Shown here one piece after another: positions 8,769 through 17,203 of a stretch of 64,000 bases of DNA. Under the pieces are notes generated by a model that saw only the letters and a program-made list of their open reading frames with translations, was not told the DNA's origin and made no database searches. The position numbers were made by a program, and so were the translations under genes. Each line of letters starts with the position of its first letter. Within the stretch, counting starts at the first letter, position 1. The DNA comes from Nocardioides sp. cx-173 (lineage in GTDB: Bacteria > Actinomycetota > Actinomycetes > Propionibacteriales > Nocardioidaceae), in NCBI RefSeq assembly GCF_021117365.1, contig NZ_CP088262.1, forward strand, positions 4,094,501-4,158,500. The letters are read 5' to 3'.

Positions 8769-9182
8769 ATGGCAGGGATCACCCATTCCGAGCGGTTGTC
8801 GGTGCCGCCCAGCGCGGCGTGGGGCTTCGTCGAGCGCTACACCCGCTCCGAGGTGCACATCTTCTCGTCCTGCGTCGGCGAGCGGCAGGACGGCGAGTAC
8901 CGGATCGTGACCCTGGCCGACGGGTCCGAGGTCGCCGAGCGCAACGTCACCGTCGACCCGGAGCGGATGCGCGCGGTCTACACCGTCCCCGGCCTGCTCG
9001 GCGCCGAGCACCACCACGCGGAGATGCGGATCCTCGAGGACACCGATGGCGGCGCGACCCTCACCTGGACCATCGACGTCCTGCCGCACGAGCTCGCAGA
9101 CCGACTGGGTGACACCTACGCCGTACTGTTCGGTGAGCTGGTCGAGGCCGTGAACGCACGCGCGACGGTGGACCGGCCGTGA
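8769..9182 (+). CDS. SRPBCC (START-like) family small protein
   Basis: A 137-residue protein with the alternating beta/alpha pattern of the SRPBCC ligand-binding fold: YRIVTLADGSEVAERNV, MRAVYTVPG, AEMRILEDTDGGATLTWTIDVLP, then a long C-terminal helix. Such proteins bind hydrophobic small molecules in a deep cavity, and some act as cyclases or hydrolases. The ATG at 8769 follows GAGGTGG. It is translationally coupled by GTGA to a SnoaL-like protein and faces the P450, so it may handle the P450 substrate or product. No catalytic residues can be assigned. Confidence 0.78.
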   Translation: MAGITHSERLSVPPSAAWGFVERYTRSEVHIFSSCVGERQDGEYRIVTLADGSEVAERNVTVDPERMRAVYTVPGLLGAEHHHAEMRILEDTDGGATLTWTIDVLPHELADRLGDTYAVLFGELVEAVNARATVDRP

Positions 9183-9652
9183 GCACGGACCTCACCGACC
9201 TGCAGTACGCCTACGGCTACGCGCTCGACGATCGGGACGCGGACGCGCTCGGCGCGGTCTTCGATCCCGACTACGCCTACCGGATCTTCGCGCCGGGGGC
9301 CGCCGAGCCGCTGGCCCGGATCAGTGAGCACGATGCGTTCGCGCGGATGATCAGGATGATGACCGAGCGCTACACGCGCACCATGCACGCGATGAGCAAC
9401 CCCCTCAACGCCGTCGATCCCAGCGCGCCGGAGCGCGCGACCGGGAGGGTGTACTGCGTCGCGCATCACGTCATCGCCGACGAGGAGCCCGCGCGGACGT
9501 TCGTGGTCTACGTCCGCTACGACGACGAGTTCCGTCGCGGCACGGACGCCGTGTGGCGCATCCTGCGGCGAGACGTGCACTTCTTGTGGTTCGAGGACGG
9601 CAACGCACCCGTTGCGTGGGAGGTCGCCGCACAGCGCGGGCGCCTCGTCTGA
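9179..9652 (+). CDS. SnoaL-like/NTF2-fold protein
   Basis: A 157-residue protein of the NTF2-like superfamily, which includes SnoaL cyclases, dehydratases and the small subunits of ring dioxygenases. The N-terminus LQYAYGYALDDRDADALGAVFDPDYAY is characteristic, and the segment YCVAHHVIADEEPARTF is shared with the paralogue at 42415-42936. It starts with a GTG overlapping the stop of the SRPBCC gene. It may dehydrate, isomerise or bind a pathway intermediate; no activity can be assigned with confidence. Confidence 0.8.
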   Translation: MSTDLTDLQYAYGYALDDRDADALGAVFDPDYAYRIFAPGAAEPLARISEHDAFARMIRMMTERYTRTMHAMSNPLNAVDPSAPERATGRVYCVAHHVIADEEPARTFVVYVRYDDEFRRGTDAVWRILRRDVHFLWFEDGNAPVAWEVAAQRGRLV

Positions 9653-9658
9653 GCTCGG

Positions 9659-9688
9659 TTCGCGCTGGGCCGCTGCGGGGAGCGCGAA
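9659..9688. terminator. Hairpin between convergent genes
   Basis: An 8-bp perfect stem (TTCGCGCT/AGCGCGAA) with a 14-base loop lies between the converging SnoaL and PrpD genes. There is no U-tract, as is common in high-GC actinobacteria. Confidence 0.45.
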
Positions 9689-9691
9689 TGC

Positions 9692-11095
9692 TCAGGCGGT
9701 CAGCTGGAACCGAACGTCCTCGAGCGTCTCGAGGTGCTCGAGGTTGGCGAGGATCCGCTCCATCTGCTCGCCGGTCAGGGAGTGCTTGGCGTAGTCGAGG
9801 AACTTCTCCCGGACCATGGCGAAGTCGTAGCGGTAGCGCTCGTCGAATCCGTCGCCGAGCGCGCTGCTGGCCCTGCGCACGTACTCCTTGCCGCCGGCAC
9901 CGACCGTGATCACGGTCGCCATGGCGCGGTTGCCCTCGGGGGTGAACGTGCTGTCCTCCCGGTAGGTCGGGTTGGGGACGACGGTGACCTTCTGGGCGAG
10001 GTCGTTGAGCTGGCTGTTGCCGACCGCCCGCGCCTGCCAGTCCGGGCCCATCTCCCAGCCGAGCACGGTGGCGGCGACCGCGTGGCGGAAGCTGATCTGC
10101 GCGTCGTACTCGTCGGTGAGCTCGGTGAACTCGGTCGTGTACGGGCCGGCGAGGAAGTCCCAGGTCTGGACGTGGACGGCGTCGATGTCCTCGGCCGTCA
10201 GCCCCTCCTCCTGCATCAGCTCGCGCACCTGCGTCATGGTGATCATCGGGTACTTGCAGACGGCCCAGGGCTTGATGGAGGTCTCGTTGATGAACCAGCG
10301 CGTGCCCAGGTCCTCGAACATCAGCTGCTCGTCGATGCCCCCGTACCCGAGCAGCATCGCGAAGCTCGGGGTCCCCTCGAACACGGTGCGGTCGCCCGTG
10401 ACGCCGGCTCGTGCGAGCTGCCCGGAGGTGACGGCGGCGAAGGCCTGCGAGAGGTTCGGCCAGTACTTCATGGCGTGCCGCTCGCCGAGGCTCATCGCAC
10501 CCCAGCGGATGCCCTGGCCGGGGGAGGTGAACGAGGCCGTGCCGAAGGTGATCGCGGTCTGTTCGACGTTCAGCCGGTACAGCTTCGCGACCGCGGCGGC
10601 TGCGCCCATGACGAAGGCGCCGAACGAGGACGAGTAGCCGTTCGGGGCCTGGTAGAACGAGCGGCGGCAACGGATCGACACGTCGTAGCCCACCACCAGC
10701 GCCGTGATCAGCTCCTTGCCGCTGGCGCCGACCTCTTCGCCGGCAGCCATCAGCGCGCCGGCGATCGACGCGAGGGGGTGGCCGTTGGAGTAGTAGGTGT
10801 CGTCGGCGTCGAGCGCCTGCGCGAGATAGCCGTTCGCCCAGGCCGCTGCGGGCGCCGACACCCGCGTGCCGGTCGTGAGGATCGTGGCCTGCTCCGGACC
10901 GCCCATCGCCTCCGCGACGGTCACGAAGCGGCGCGTGTCCTCGAGCACCGACGCGCCGAACGCCACGCCGAGGGCGTCGGTCAGCATCACCTTGGCGTAC
11001 TCGACCACCTCGGCCGGGATGTCGTCGTAGGTCGTGTCGACGACGAATCGGGCGAGCCTCGCGGTCAGACCGGTCTCTTCATATGGACGCTGCAC
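9692..11095 (-). CDS. MmgE/PrpD family protein
   Basis: A 467-residue member of the 2-methylcitrate dehydratase/cis-aconitate decarboxylase/IDS-epimerase family. The helical core starts with LARFVVDTTYDDIPAEVVEYAKVMLTD (read in short pieces), and DADDTYYSNGHPLASI matches the family's conserved aspartate/histidine region. No prpB, prpC or acnM-like genes are nearby, so the classical methylcitrate role is unlikely. A dehydratase, decarboxylase or epimerase acting on a polycarboxylated intermediate is a reasonable guess. It starts with GTG, and the stop lies 39 bases from the converging SnoaL gene. Confidence 0.85.
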   Translation of the reverse strand: MQRPYEETGLTARLARFVVDTTYDDIPAEVVEYAKVMLTDALGVAFGASVLEDTRRFVTVAEAMGGPEQATILTTGTRVSAPAAAWANGYLAQALDADDTYYSNGHPLASIAGALMAAGEEVGASGKELITALVVGYDVSIRCRRSFYQAPNGYSSSFGAFVMGAAAAVAKLYRLNVEQTAITFGTASFTSPGQGIRWGAMSLGERHAMKYWPNLSQAFAAVTSGQLARAGVTGDRTVFEGTPSFAMLLGYGGIDEQLMFEDLGTRWFINETSIKPWAVCKYPMITMTQVRELMQEEGLTAEDIDAVHVQTWDFLAGPYTTEFTELTDEYDAQISFRHAVAATVLGWEMGPDWQARAVGNSQLNDLAQKVTVVPNPTYREDSTFTPEGNRAMATVITVGAGGKEYVRRASSALGDGFDERYRYDFAMVREKFLDYAKHSLTGEQMERILANLEHLETLEDVRFQLTA

Positions 11096-11272
11096 ACGGG
11101 CAGGTAACCAGCGTCACGCTGCCACGACAATGCCCCCATCCCACTGGCATGGACACGGCCGACCTGCCACCTGGCGATCACCGTCGTCCTGCTGGGCGGA
11201 ATCGGGGAGGCACGGCAGCGACCCGGACGCCCGATAGTGCTCATGATCCCAACTCCGAGGAACGGAACACCG

Positions 11273-12154
11273 ATGACTGAGAACCGTCTAGGAAGAGTCG
11301 CCGGCAAGGTGGCACTGATCACGGGTGCCGCGCGAGGTCAGGGACGCAGCCACGCCCTGAACCTGGCCCGGGAGGGCGCCGACATCATCGCGCTCGACGT
11401 GTGCGACACCGTCGAGCCCGCGATGCAGTACCCCATGGCCACCCTTGCGGACCTCGACGAGACCGCCGCGCTGGTCAAGGACCTCGGTCGGCGCGTGGTC
11501 ACCGGCGTGGTCGACGTGCGCGACCGCACCCAGCTCTTCCGAGCCGTGCGCGATGCCGTGTCCGAGCTCGGGGGCCTGCACGTCGTCGTGGCGAACGCCG
11601 GCATCGTGGCCGCGGACAAATCGGTCCCCCCACACACCTTCCTCTCGACGGTGTCGGTCAACTACACCGGTGTGGCGAACACGATCGAGGCGTCCTTCGA
11701 GCACCTGGGCGCGGGTGCCTCGGTGATCGCGACCGGGTCGATGGCCGCCATGATGTCCACGTACCCCACCGACAACCCCGGGTTCCCCGGCATCGCCGGC
11801 TACAGCCACTCGAAGCGGGGGGTGGCCAGGCTGGTGCGCGACCTCGCGGTGCAGTTCGCCCCGCTCGGCATTCGGGTCAACGCGGTACACCCGGGCAACA
11901 CCGAGACCGACATGCTGCTGAACGACGGGATGTTCCGGCAGTTCCGCAAGGAGCTGGAGGCACCCACCCGGGCCGAGGCCGAGGAGGTGTACGGACCGAT
12001 GCACCTGTTGCCGATCACCTCCATGCAGCCGCAGGACATCTCCAACACGGTGCTGTTCCTGGCATCGGAGGAGTCGCGCTGCATCACCGGGATGCAGATG
12101 CACGTGAATGCGGGCGCGACCCTGCCCACCACCAAGAGTGGCGCACCGGACTGA
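11273..12154 (+). CDS. Mycofactocin-type SDR family oxidoreductase
   Basis: A 293-residue SDR with the N-terminal signature GAARGQGRSHA, characteristic of the branch that keeps its nicotinamide cofactor bound and passes electrons to mycofactocin. A family insertion follows the second strand (residues near VEPAMQYPMATLADLDETA). The catalytic motif is YSHSK, and the ending CITGMQMHVNAGA is typical. It probably oxidises a secondary or primary alcohol. GGAAC precedes the ATG at 11273. Two paralogues are at 17204 and 52540; mycofactocin biosynthesis genes are not in this window. Confidence 0.92.
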   Translation: MTENRLGRVAGKVALITGAARGQGRSHALNLAREGADIIALDVCDTVEPAMQYPMATLADLDETAALVKDLGRRVVTGVVDVRDRTQLFRAVRDAVSELGGLHVVVANAGIVAADKSVPPHTFLSTVSVNYTGVANTIEASFEHLGAGASVIATGSMAAMMSTYPTDNPGFPGIAGYSHSKRGVARLVRDLAVQFAPLGIRVNAVHPGNTETDMLLNDGMFRQFRKELEAPTRAEAEEVYGPMHLLPITSMQPQDISNTVLFLASEESRCITGMQMHVNAGATLPTTKSGAPD

Positions 12155-12179
12155 GCCGTCGGCACGACGCCGAAACGAC

Positions 12180-12212
12180 GGAGCGGTCGGCCCCGAAGGG
12201 ACCGACCGCTCC
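12180..12212. terminator. Bidirectional terminator hairpin
   Basis: An 11-bp perfect stem (GGAGCGGTCGG/CCGACCGCTCC) with an 11-base loop lies between the converging SDR and amidohydrolase genes. Confidence 0.7.
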
Positions 12213-12231
12213 GCTCTGGACCACCCGTAGG

Positions 12232-13611
12232 TCAGTCCTCGACCATCCAGCCGTTGGGCAGCGTCATCCGCGGCGGCACCCAGTGCGCGGGAGCCGGCTC
12301 CAGGGGCTTGTCCCGGCCGAACGGCAGCCGCTTGTCCTCCGTGCCCTTCAGCACCCGCTCGATGTTGTAGAGCTTCGCCGCGTTGGTGCGCAGCACCTTG
12401 GTCCGCTGCGCCTCGTTCAACGGCGCCGTCATGGAGCGGGCGTTGTCGCGGGTGTAGGGGAACGACGAGTCCGTGTGCGGGTAGTCGCTCTCGAAGCAGA
12501 TGTTGTCCAGGGTCAGGCCGTGATAGCCCTCCGGGCCGGCGGCGGCCAGCTGGTCGATCACTACCGGGTCGTCGAAGACGCACGCGAAGATGTGGTCCTT
12601 CACGTAGGTGCTCGGCCGCTCCGGGAGCCGGTCGAAGCCCTGCAGCTCCGGACCGTAGTCGTAGAGGCTGTCGAGGCGGTGCAGGACGTACGGCATCCAC
12701 CCCGCCTGCGCCTCGGAGTAGGCGACGCGCAGGTTGGGGAACCGCTCGAACACCCCTGAGATGATCCAGTCGCACATCGACCAGGCCGGCGGCGAGAAGT
12801 TCATCGCGATCGTCACGCCCATGGCGATCGGGGAGTCCTTCGTGGCAGAGGAGCCGCCTGCGCCACCCGCGCCGAGGTGGATGTTGATGACCGTCCCGGT
12901 CTCCTCGCACGCCAGGAACAGCGGGTCCCAGTACCGCGTGTAGACCGACGGCAGACCCAGCGACGGCGGCGTCGCCGCGAACGTCATCGACGTCAGGCCC
13001 CGCGCCGCGTTGCGTCGCACCTCAGCCGCAGCCAGCTCCGCGTCCCACAGCGGGACCACGGTCATGCCGAACAGGCGACCGTCCGAGGGGCCCTGCCACT
13101 CCTCGATCATCCAGTCGTTGTAGGCCCTCACACAGAGCAGCGCCAGCTCCTTGTCCGGGTGCTCGAGGAAGGTCTGGCCGCAGAACCGGACGAACGCGTT
13201 CGGGAAGCACACGCTGGCCTCGATGCCGTCGACGTCCATGTCGAGCAGGCGCGCCTTCATGTCATAGGCACCCGGGCGCATCTCCTCGTAGGTCATCGGC
13301 TCCATGGAGTTCGCCAGGCCGTCGAAGTCATGCTGGCCCACGGCGAACGTCGATGCCGCGAACGCACGCGGGCTGTGGATCCGACGCTGCCCGAAGTGCC
13401 ACACGTCCGCCCACACGTCGGTGCCCGGGGTCACTACCGAGGGGAGCTTCTCCCGTACCAGCCGAGGCGCCTGGTCGCCGTACGACGCCGGAAGACGATC
13501 CGTCCAGATCGTCGCCGGCTCGACGATGTGGTCGTCAACCGACACCATCATGGGCAGATCGTCGCCAGAGTCCGAGACTCCCGATGCCTCTACAGGCGTC
13601 GTCATCGTCAT
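12232..13611 (-). CDS. Amidohydrolase-2 (ACMSD/gamma-resorcylate decarboxylase-like) family protein
   Basis: A 459-residue TIM-barrel metal-dependent hydrolase or decarboxylase. The usual HxH metal motif is replaced by D26-D27-H28 (SVDDH), i.e. a D-x-H pair; the barrel histidine is in INIHLGAGG and the C-terminal aspartate in ESDYPHTD. This ligand set resembles the decarboxylase subgroup of the superfamily. It could hydrolyse a C-C or C-N bond or decarboxylate an intermediate. GAGAGG precedes the ATG at 13611. Relatives in the window are at 20034 and 39130; all three share the DYPH motif, which suggests related steps or substrates. Confidence 0.88.
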   Translation of the reverse strand: MTMTTPVEASGVSDSGDDLPMMVSVDDHIVEPATIWTDRLPASYGDQAPRLVREKLPSVVTPGTDVWADVWHFGQRRIHSPRAFAASTFAVGQHDFDGLANSMEPMTYEEMRPGAYDMKARLLDMDVDGIEASVCFPNAFVRFCGQTFLEHPDKELALLCVRAYNDWMIEEWQGPSDGRLFGMTVVPLWDAELAAAEVRRNAARGLTSMTFAATPPSLGLPSVYTRYWDPLFLACEETGTVINIHLGAGGAGGSSATKDSPIAMGVTIAMNFSPPAWSMCDWIISGVFERFPNLRVAYSEAQAGWMPYVLHRLDSLYDYGPELQGFDRLPERPSTYVKDHIFACVFDDPVVIDQLAAAGPEGYHGLTLDNICFESDYPHTDSSFPYTRDNARSMTAPLNEAQRTKVLRTNAAKLYNIERVLKGTEDKRLPFGRDKPLEPAPAHWVPPRMTLPNGWMVED

Positions 13612-13627
13612 CGCGTCATCCTCTCAA

Positions 13628-13645
13628 GAACGTGTTAACTCATTG
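13628..13645. promoter_or_regulatory. Candidate operator site 4
   Basis: On the minus strand this reads CAATGAGTTAACACGTTC, immediately upstream of the amidohydrolase start and facing the VOC gene. Its first 11 bases are identical to the site at 45549. Confidence 0.5.
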
Positions 13646-13783
13646 CACGCTATGAGCCGGATGACCATCCACCAAGCCACCGTTCCGTCTGGCAGTACGG
13701 CCGGGGAACCCACGGACCGACCCGCCGGTACGGTCGCGGCCGTCCACCTCCATATGACGTACCTCTCAGACGGGCGCCTTGAC

Positions 13784-14755
13784 ATGACCCAGTTCCTCAA
13801 CCACGTAGATCACGCCGTCTGGCTGTCCGAGCCGGGGACCTTCGACCAGCACCGGGAGGAGCTCGAGCTGCTGGCGGGAGTGAGTCTCGAGGGGCCGCAC
13901 CTCCTCGACGACCTCGCCTGCAAGATCGTCTTCAGCGCCTCCGCCGGCCTGGCCCTGGTCACCCCCACCGACGATCCCGCCCCGACCGGGAGCATCGGCG
14001 AGCACCTGCGCACCCGGCTCGCCGAGCGGGGCGAGGGTCTCCTCGCGGTCTGCATCGGCGTCGCAGATCTCACCACCGCGCTCACCGAGGCCCGGTCACG
14101 CGGGCTGGCGCCCAGTGAGCCGCAGGACTGGGCCCTCGGCAGGCCGTGGGCGAGCGCGGTCGACTCCGCCGCCGTCGCGGTGGTGGGATCGGTCCTCGAC
14201 ACCGTGTTCTACCTGGGCGAGATCCACTACAAGCCCGGCGTCGTGACAACCCAGGCCGACACCCCGGGCTACCACCAGAACGTGAACCACATCGACCATG
14301 TCGCCTGGCTGACGACCGCCGAGCTGTTCGCCGAGCACCGGGCCCAGCTCGAGCAGCTCTCCGGCGTCCCGCTCTACGACCCCGCCGACGACGAGGGCGA
14401 GATCCAGGTCTCCCTGTCCTGGACCTCTGGCCTCGAGCTGCTTGCTCCCCCAGCCCAGGCCGCGGCGGACGACTGGCTGTCCTCGATGCTGCTCGCCGAC
14501 CTCGAGCGCCAGGGACCTGCCCACCAGGCGGCGATCTTCGGCGTGCCGGACATGGGGGTCGCCCGCGACCGCGCCACCGCTGCCGGGCACCAGATCTCTC
14601 CCCTGATCGACCCGCTCAACGATCCCCACCAGGACCCTTCCTGGCGGGACAAGACGGGAGTCTTCTTCGAGACGGTCGCGGGCCACTTCATGGGCGCCCA
14701 GTTCGTGTTCGGCGAGATCACCTACCGCGACGACGTGTTCGTCGTGAAGGACTGA
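13784..14755 (+). CDS. Tandem VOC/glyoxalase-fold protein
   Basis: A protein of about 323 residues built from two similar halves. Each half opens with a near-identical strand, NHVDHAVWL at residues 6-14 and NHIDHVAWL at 168-176, and each ends with a similar strand (VFYLGEIHYKP and QFVFGEITYRD). This is the layout of two-domain vicinal-oxygen-chelate proteins such as extradiol dioxygenases, lactoylglutathione lyases or methylmalonyl-CoA epimerases. His9 and His171 would be metal ligands. No exact function can be given. The start is uncertain: ATG 13784 begins just before the first repeat but lacks a good ribosome site, and in-frame ATGs also occur at 13753, 13661 and 13652. Confidence 0.72.
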   Translation: MTQFLNHVDHAVWLSEPGTFDQHREELELLAGVSLEGPHLLDDLACKIVFSASAGLALVTPTDDPAPTGSIGEHLRTRLAERGEGLLAVCIGVADLTTALTEARSRGLAPSEPQDWALGRPWASAVDSAAVAVVGSVLDTVFYLGEIHYKPGVVTTQADTPGYHQNVNHIDHVAWLTTAELFAEHRAQLEQLSGVPLYDPADDEGEIQVSLSWTSGLELLAPPAQAAADDWLSSMLLADLERQGPAHQAAIFGVPDMGVARDRATAAGHQISPLIDPLNDPHQDPSWRDKTGVFFETVAGHFMGAQFVFGEITYRDDVFVVKD

Positions 14756-14772
14756 CCCCTGGCCAATGCGGG

Positions 14773-14790
14773 TAATTAGTTAGTTTAGTC
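14773..14790. promoter_or_regulatory. Candidate operator site 5
   Basis: The sequence TAATTAGTTAGTTTAGTC lies directly upstream of the -35 box of the substrate-binding-protein promoter. It matches the AAT-AG-T core of the shared element. Confidence 0.4.
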
Positions 14791-14791
14791 A

Positions 14792-14820
14792 TTGACATCT
14801 GCGTCGGGCGGACCTAGCGT
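14792..14820 (+). promoter_or_regulatory. Sigma-70-like promoter of the substrate-binding protein gene
   Basis: A perfect TTGACA -35 hexamer (14792-14797) is separated by 17 bases from TAGCGT (14815-14820). The resulting leader is about 150 bases and holds no recognisable ORF. Confidence 0.6.
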
Positions 14821-14974
14821 GCGCTCTTGGTGAGTCACGTCACACCACCGGGTGGGTGACGCACCGCTTCCACGCCGACGACGGGGGCCCTCCCCTCACC
14901 GTTCAACGGTGACAGGCGGAGACCTCGGGGTCAGTGCCGGAACGCCCCGTCGACCCCATCCAAGGAGTGCATCG

Positions 14975-16546
14975 ATGTTCAAGCTCAGAAGTTTGCGGAC
15001 GCTCGTGGCCGCCTCGGCCGCAGCCCTCGCGCTTGCCGCCTGCGGCGGCGGCGACGGTTCATCGGACAGCGAGGGTGGCCCCAAGGGCGAGGCCGTTTCG
15101 GGCGGCACCCTGACCCTGATCTCCAACGCCGAGCCCCGAGGCCTCGACCCTGCTGTGATGCAGAGCGCCTGGGCCTTCAACCCCGCCGAGGGCGACGCTC
15201 TCTACGGCGCACTGATCCACATCGACTCCGTGACCGGTGAGGTCACGCCGAAGATGGCCGAGAGCTGGGAGACCACCGACAACGGCAAGACCTTCACGCT
15301 CAAGCTGCGTGAGGGTTTGAAGTTCACCGACGGCACGCCCCTCGACGCCGAGGCCGTCAAGTACAACTGGGACCGCCTCAAGGACCCGACCATCTCGCCC
15401 ACCCACGCCGGCGTCGCCGCGCTGGTGCAGTCGACCGAGGCAGTCGACGCCACCACGTTGAAGGTGACCATGCTGTCGCCGACCCCCCAGTACTCCAGCG
15501 GCGTCGCGACGTCCAGCCTCAACTGGATCGCCTCCCCGAAGGCCCTGGAGGCCGGCCCCGAGGCCTTCAACGCCAACCCGATCGGCGCCGGCCCGTTCAA
15601 GCTCGTCAAGTGGACGCCCAACGACGTCATCGAGCTGGAGAAGAACGAGGACTACTACGAGGGTCCGGAGAAGCCGTACCTCGACAAGCTCCTCGTCCGC
15701 ACCGTCGTGGACACCAACCAGCGCTACAACACCCTGATGAGCGACGGCGCGGACCTGATCCTCGACAACAACCCCGTCACCGTGAAGAAGCTCGAGGATG
15801 CCGGCAAGCAGGTTGACAGCTTCCAGCTCGGCGGCGGCAACTTCTTGACCCTGAACTCCAAGAAGCCGCCGTTCGACGACATCCGTGCGCGGCAGGCGGT
15901 CGCCGCGGCGGTCGATCTCGACCAGATCAACGAGGTGCTCTACCAAGGTCTCGGCGTCGTCACCCACACGCTGTTCGCCGAGGGCGCGCCGCTCTACTCC
16001 GACAAGCCCCTCGACGGCTACGACCCGGAGAAGGCCAAGGAGCTCTTCGACGAGCTGGCCGCGGACGGCAAGCCGGTCGAGTTCACCTTCACCAGCTTCG
16101 GCTCGTTCGAGACCAACACGTTGGGCGAGAACCTCATCACCCAGCTGTCTCAGTACGACAACGTCAAGGTCGACATGAAGACCATCGAGCTGGCTCAGAC
16201 CGGGCCCGTGCTCGTGGGTGGCGACTACGACATGATCGTCCTGGGCACGAACTTCAGCGGTGACCCCGACCCGCGCGTCTGGCTCGGCTACCACAGCCTG
16301 TCGCCGATCGGCGCCTTCGTGAGCTCGCCGGAGATGGACGCCGCGCTCGACGCCGGACGCGCGGCCGCCACCCTGGAGGAGCGCAAGGCGGCCTACGACA
16401 AGGTCCAGGACCTCCTGATCGAGCAGCGCCCGGTGATCTTCTACAACACCGCCGAGCCCTCGATGATCGCCAACGACAACGTGGGCGGCCTGGCACAGCA
16501 GAGCTGGGGCACCCCGATCGTCGACGGTCTCTGGATCGCCGACTGA
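14975..16546 (+). CDS. ABC transporter substrate-binding lipoprotein (family 5, peptide/nickel/opine type)
   Basis: A 523-residue exported lipoprotein. A charged N-region and hydrophobic stretch end in the lipobox L20-A21-A22-C23, followed by a glycine/serine linker. The mature part is the large family-5 solute-binding fold (GGTLTLISNAEPRGLDP, then LREGLKFTDGTPLDAEAVKYNW in pieces). It would capture an oligopeptide-like or other organic solute outside the membrane for an ABC importer. No permease or ATPase gene is near, so its partners are elsewhere or it acts as a sensor. AAGGAG precedes the ATG. It has its own strong promoter and a perfect terminator, so it is a single-gene unit. Confidence 0.93.
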   Translation: MFKLRSLRTLVAASAAALALAACGGGDGSSDSEGGPKGEAVSGGTLTLISNAEPRGLDPAVMQSAWAFNPAEGDALYGALIHIDSVTGEVTPKMAESWETTDNGKTFTLKLREGLKFTDGTPLDAEAVKYNWDRLKDPTISPTHAGVAALVQSTEAVDATTLKVTMLSPTPQYSSGVATSSLNWIASPKALEAGPEAFNANPIGAGPFKLVKWTPNDVIELEKNEDYYEGPEKPYLDKLLVRTVVDTNQRYNTLMSDGADLILDNNPVTVKKLEDAGKQVDSFQLGGGNFLTLNSKKPPFDDIRARQAVAAAVDLDQINEVLYQGLGVVTHTLFAEGAPLYSDKPLDGYDPEKAKELFDELAADGKPVEFTFTSFGSFETNTLGENLITQLSQYDNVKVDMKTIELAQTGPVLVGGDYDMIVLGTNFSGDPDPRVWLGYHSLSPIGAFVSSPEMDAALDAGRAAATLEERKAAYDKVQDLLIEQRPVIFYNTAEPSMIANDNVGGLAQQSWGTPIVDGLWIAD

Positions 16547-16560
16547 CCCCTCGCACCACC

Positions 16561-16598
16561 ACAGTGGGCCGGACGCCATGCGGCGTCCGGCCCACTGT
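16561..16598. terminator. Perfect 17-bp bidirectional terminator hairpin
   Basis: The arms ACAGTGGGCCGGACGCC and GGCGTCCGGCCCACTGT pair over 17 bp around the loop ATGC, between the converging lipoprotein and CMD-family genes. Confidence 0.85.
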
Positions 16599-16627
16599 CA
16601 TGTCGAGAGCCGACCCAGGAGTCGCGC

Positions 16628-16987
16628 CTAGGCGTCGCCGGCGGCGAGTGCTTCCTTGGTGACGTTGAAGGCATCGGTCGAGCGACCGAAGCCCGCATAG
16701 AAGCCGACGTGCAGGATCAGCTCGTGGATCTCCTCCCGGGACACGCCCGCCTCCACGGCCATCTCGGTGTGCAGACGAAGCGGCTCGACCGAGCCCATCG
16801 AGACCAGGGTCGCGATGGTGAGCAGCCGGCGGTCCCGCGAGGAGAGGACGCCTCGCTTGAAGACCGCCTTGAGGGAGTCTGCGGCGAAGTCGGCGATCTC
16901 GTCGGGCACGCCCCAGGGAGGCAGAAGACCGCGCGAGGCGGGCTTGGTCGAAGCTGCGCCGTCGCTCGCAGAAGACTCGGAACTCAT
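16628..16987 (-). CDS. Carboxymuconolactone decarboxylase (CMD) family protein
   Basis: A 119-residue all-helical protein of the AhpD/CMD family. The segment SSRDRRLLTIATLVSMG and the following HTEMAVEAGVSREEIHELILH match the gamma-carboxymuconolactone decarboxylase type. The CxxC of AhpD peroxidases is absent, so a peroxidase role is unlikely. Possible roles are lactone decarboxylation or isomerisation of a CoA-pathway intermediate. GGGAG precedes the ATG at 16987. It faces away from the mycofactocin-type SDR at 17204 across a 216-base spacer. Confidence 0.85.
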   Translation of the reverse strand: MSSESSASDGAASTKPASRGLLPPWGVPDEIADFAADSLKAVFKRGVLSSRDRRLLTIATLVSMGSVEPLRLHTEMAVEAGVSREEIHELILHVGFYAGFGRSTDAFNVTKEALAAGDA

Positions 16988-17203
16988 ATCGGGAACTCCC
17001 TGTGGGTAGTGAGGCCATGGACTGATCCGGACGCTAGTGCGCGGCCGCAGCGTCATCAGCGGGACGTCCCGGCCAGCGGTTCCGGTCGCCTCTCGCTGTG
17101 TCCCGGTGGCTGGAACCACACCCGGCCCGCGGCCACCCCCGTCCTCGATGCTCGGTAGGCAACGGCACACCACTGTGCACGGCGGAGACCGAAGGAGCAC
17201 CTC
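16988..17203. other. Divergent intergenic spacer, no clear operator
   Basis: A 216-base spacer between the CMD-family gene and the SDR gene. It must hold both promoters, but I see no good -35/-10 pair and no copy of the shared 18-bp element. Only the ribosome site GAAGGAG before 17204 is clear. Confidence 0.4.
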
